DNA of 64,000 nt, taken from assembly GCF_022968395.1 (NCBI RefSeq), contig NZ_JALJQZ010000009.1:1-64000 (forward strand), written 5' to 3'. The translations under genes and the position numbers were made by a program. The notes below the pieces were generated by a model that was given only the letters and a program-made list of their open reading frames with translations, did no database searches and was not told the origin of the DNA. Of the stretch, positions 62,933-64,000 are shown one piece after another; within the stretch, counting starts at the first letter, position 1; every line of letters begins with the position of its first letter. This DNA is from Affinirhizobium lemnae. GTDB lineage: Bacteria; Pseudomonadota; Alphaproteobacteria; Rhizobiales; Rhizobiaceae.

Positions 62933-64000
62933 ATGCGCCCTATCAATATTGATGAATATCGTGAAGCAGCCCGACACATTTTGTCTCCGGACGCATGGAA
63001 CTACATTGCAGGTGGATCTGAGGACGAAACTACAGTGTCGGAAAATACACAAGCCTATGGACGCTGGCGTCTCATCCCAAAGATTTTCCGCGACGTTTCT
63101 ACCCGCGATCAATCGGTCTCGCTTCTCGGCCAAACAGTCAGTCTACCAGTCGTACTCGCTCCGACCAGTCCTTTGCGGCTTGCCCACGAAGAAGCTGAAA
63201 TAGCGCAGGTCAAGGCGGCGGCGCGGCATAATGCGCTGGCAATCTTAAGCATGGACGCGCACCACAGCCTTGAGGAGACCGCCGAGGTAAGCAATGGCCC
63301 CCGCTGGTTCCAGCTTTATTGCTACGGTGACCGTTCTTTGATGAAGGAAGTAATCGCCAAAGCTGAGGCCTCCGGTCATTCAGCTCTTGTAGTCACGGCA
63401 GATGCCTTCTATCCGGGACGACGCGAACGAATGATGCGCACAAGCTTTGTACTGCCGGATCACATCCGGATGGGCAATCTCGAAGGTCTCAAAATTGATC
63501 CCGCCGCACGCCGCCCTGACGGAAGTATCCGCCGCTTTGCCCTGACCTGGTCAGATCTGGAGTGGGTTCGTAGTTGCACTTCGCTCCCCATCGTCATCAA
63601 GGGCGTTTCATCCGCCGACGACGCAGAGATGGCAGTCAGACTTGGTGTTTCCGGGCTAGTTGTCTCAAACCATGGCGGACGCCAGATCGATCAGGCGCTT
63701 CCAAGTCTCGATTGCCTGCCAGCAATTGTCGATCGCGTGGGAGCAGCCGCTGAAGTGTACATCGATGGCGGCATTCGCCGTGGCACCGATGTTCTCAAGG
63801 CATTGGCCCTTGGCGCAAAAGCTGTTCTCATCGGTCGCGCCTATATCTGGGGTCTGGCGGTTGCTGGTGAAGAAGGCGTGTCGCATGTGCTGGATATCTT
63901 CAAACAGGAAATCGATGTAGCAATGGCACAAATGGGATTGAGCGATCTCAAGTCTCTGAATTCGTCATACGTTGCAGCAGCAACCAACTATCGGAATAGC
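62933..64000 (+). CDS. FMN-dependent alpha-hydroxy acid oxidase/dehydrogenase (runs off the window)
   Basis: 356 residues seen, no stop before the window end. Catalytic residues of the glycolate oxidase/lactate dehydrogenase family are present: Tyr24 (WNYIAGGSEDE), Lys223 (IVIKGV) and His247 in VSNHGGRQID. The phosphate loop IDGGIRRGTDVLKALALGAKAVLIGR is also complete. It oxidises an L-2-hydroxy acid to the oxo acid. Following the oxygenase, it may process the deaminated hydroxylated product. The start ATG 62933 is the first in frame and gives the family N-terminus. Few residues are likely missing. Confidence 0.9.
   Translation, partial: MRPINIDEYREAARHILSPDAWNYIAGGSEDETTVSENTQAYGRWRLIPKIFRDVSTRDQSVSLLGQTVSLPVVLAPTSPLRLAHEEAEIAQVKAAARHNALAILSMDAHHSLEETAEVSNGPRWFQLYCYGDRSLMKEVIAKAEASGHSALVVTADAFYPGRRERMMRTSFVLPDHIRMGNLEGLKIDPAARRPDGSIRRFALTWSDLEWVRSCTSLPIVIKGVSSADDAEMAVRLGVSGLVVSNHGGRQIDQALPSLDCLPAIVDRVGAAAEVYIDGGIRRGTDVLKALALGAKAVLIGRAYIWGLAVAGEEGVSHVLDIFKQEIDVAMAQMGLSDLKSLNSSYVAAATNYRNS

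Noticed and set aside
1..64000. CRISPR arrays, rRNA, tRNA or prophage genes
   Set aside because: I saw no regularly spaced repeats, no tRNA-like or rRNA-like stretches and no phage structural genes; a dedicated scan would be needed to exclude a cryptic tRNA.

Overview
The window looks like a chromosome or chromid segment from an alphaproteobacterium of the order Hyphomicrobiales, most likely Rhizobiaceae (Agrobacterium/Rhizobium-like). The grounds are high-GC genes packed into operons with ATGA/TGATG overlaps, two palindromic intergenic repeats of the kind scattered through rhizobial genomes (14921-14967 and 23215-23255), a chemoreceptor ending in W-E-E-F, and a rhizobial-type phn cluster with a divergent phnF. 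It is a catabolic and transport region. I found no rRNA, tRNA, CRISPR array or prophage.

Layout. 1-437: the tail of an IS5-like transposase and a 365-bp inverted-repeat element. 548-12228 (minus): an unbroken run of twelve genes reading leftward from the isochorismatase-type amidase at 12228, through two NodB-fold hydrolases, LeuC/LeuD-type hydro-lyase subunits and a full Liv-type ABC importer, to a PEP mutase/isocitrate lyase-type lyase and a flavoprotein. I read it as one catabolic operon, perhaps for a cyclic imide or half-amide that becomes a substituted maleate, is hydrated and then cleaved. 12545-12760: a broken carboxymuconolactone decarboxylase-like gene. 12889-14832: a chemoreceptor. 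15237-15572: probable gene debris. 15638-17079: a DUF1989 protein and an unknown protein.

17096-29477: the C-P lyase locus, phnF divergent from phnGHIJKL-hexapeptide transferase, then phnCDE1E2 and phnMN. PhnJ keeps its glycyl-radical Gly32 and its four iron-sulfur cysteines. A Pho-box-like site and a perfect inverted repeat lie between phnF and phnG. 29464-36126 (minus): an alcohol dehydrogenase, glpD, a DeoR-family regulator, and pntB/pntA.

36462-46204: amino-sugar genes (ROK kinase, nagA, SIS-domain protein, GntR/UTRA regulator; minus), facing a sugar ABC importer with a Gfo/Idh/MocA dehydrogenase whose 5' end carries a one-base frameshift. 46286-57597: a small BON-like protein, a D-threonine-aldolase-like enzyme, two M81 (MlrC-like) proteins, an NTF2-like protein, RidA, an RpiR regulator, an SDR, a GH20 hexosaminidase, an MFS transporter and CutC. 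57604-60604: an Lrp-type regulator divergent from alanine racemase and a DadA-like dehydrogenase. Together these would suit scavenging of amino sugars and D-amino acids, for example from cell-wall or chitin debris. 60605-60871 is strikingly AT-rich and precedes a TauE-type permease, a clavaminate-synthase-like oxygenase and an FMN alpha-hydroxy-acid oxidase that runs off the window end.
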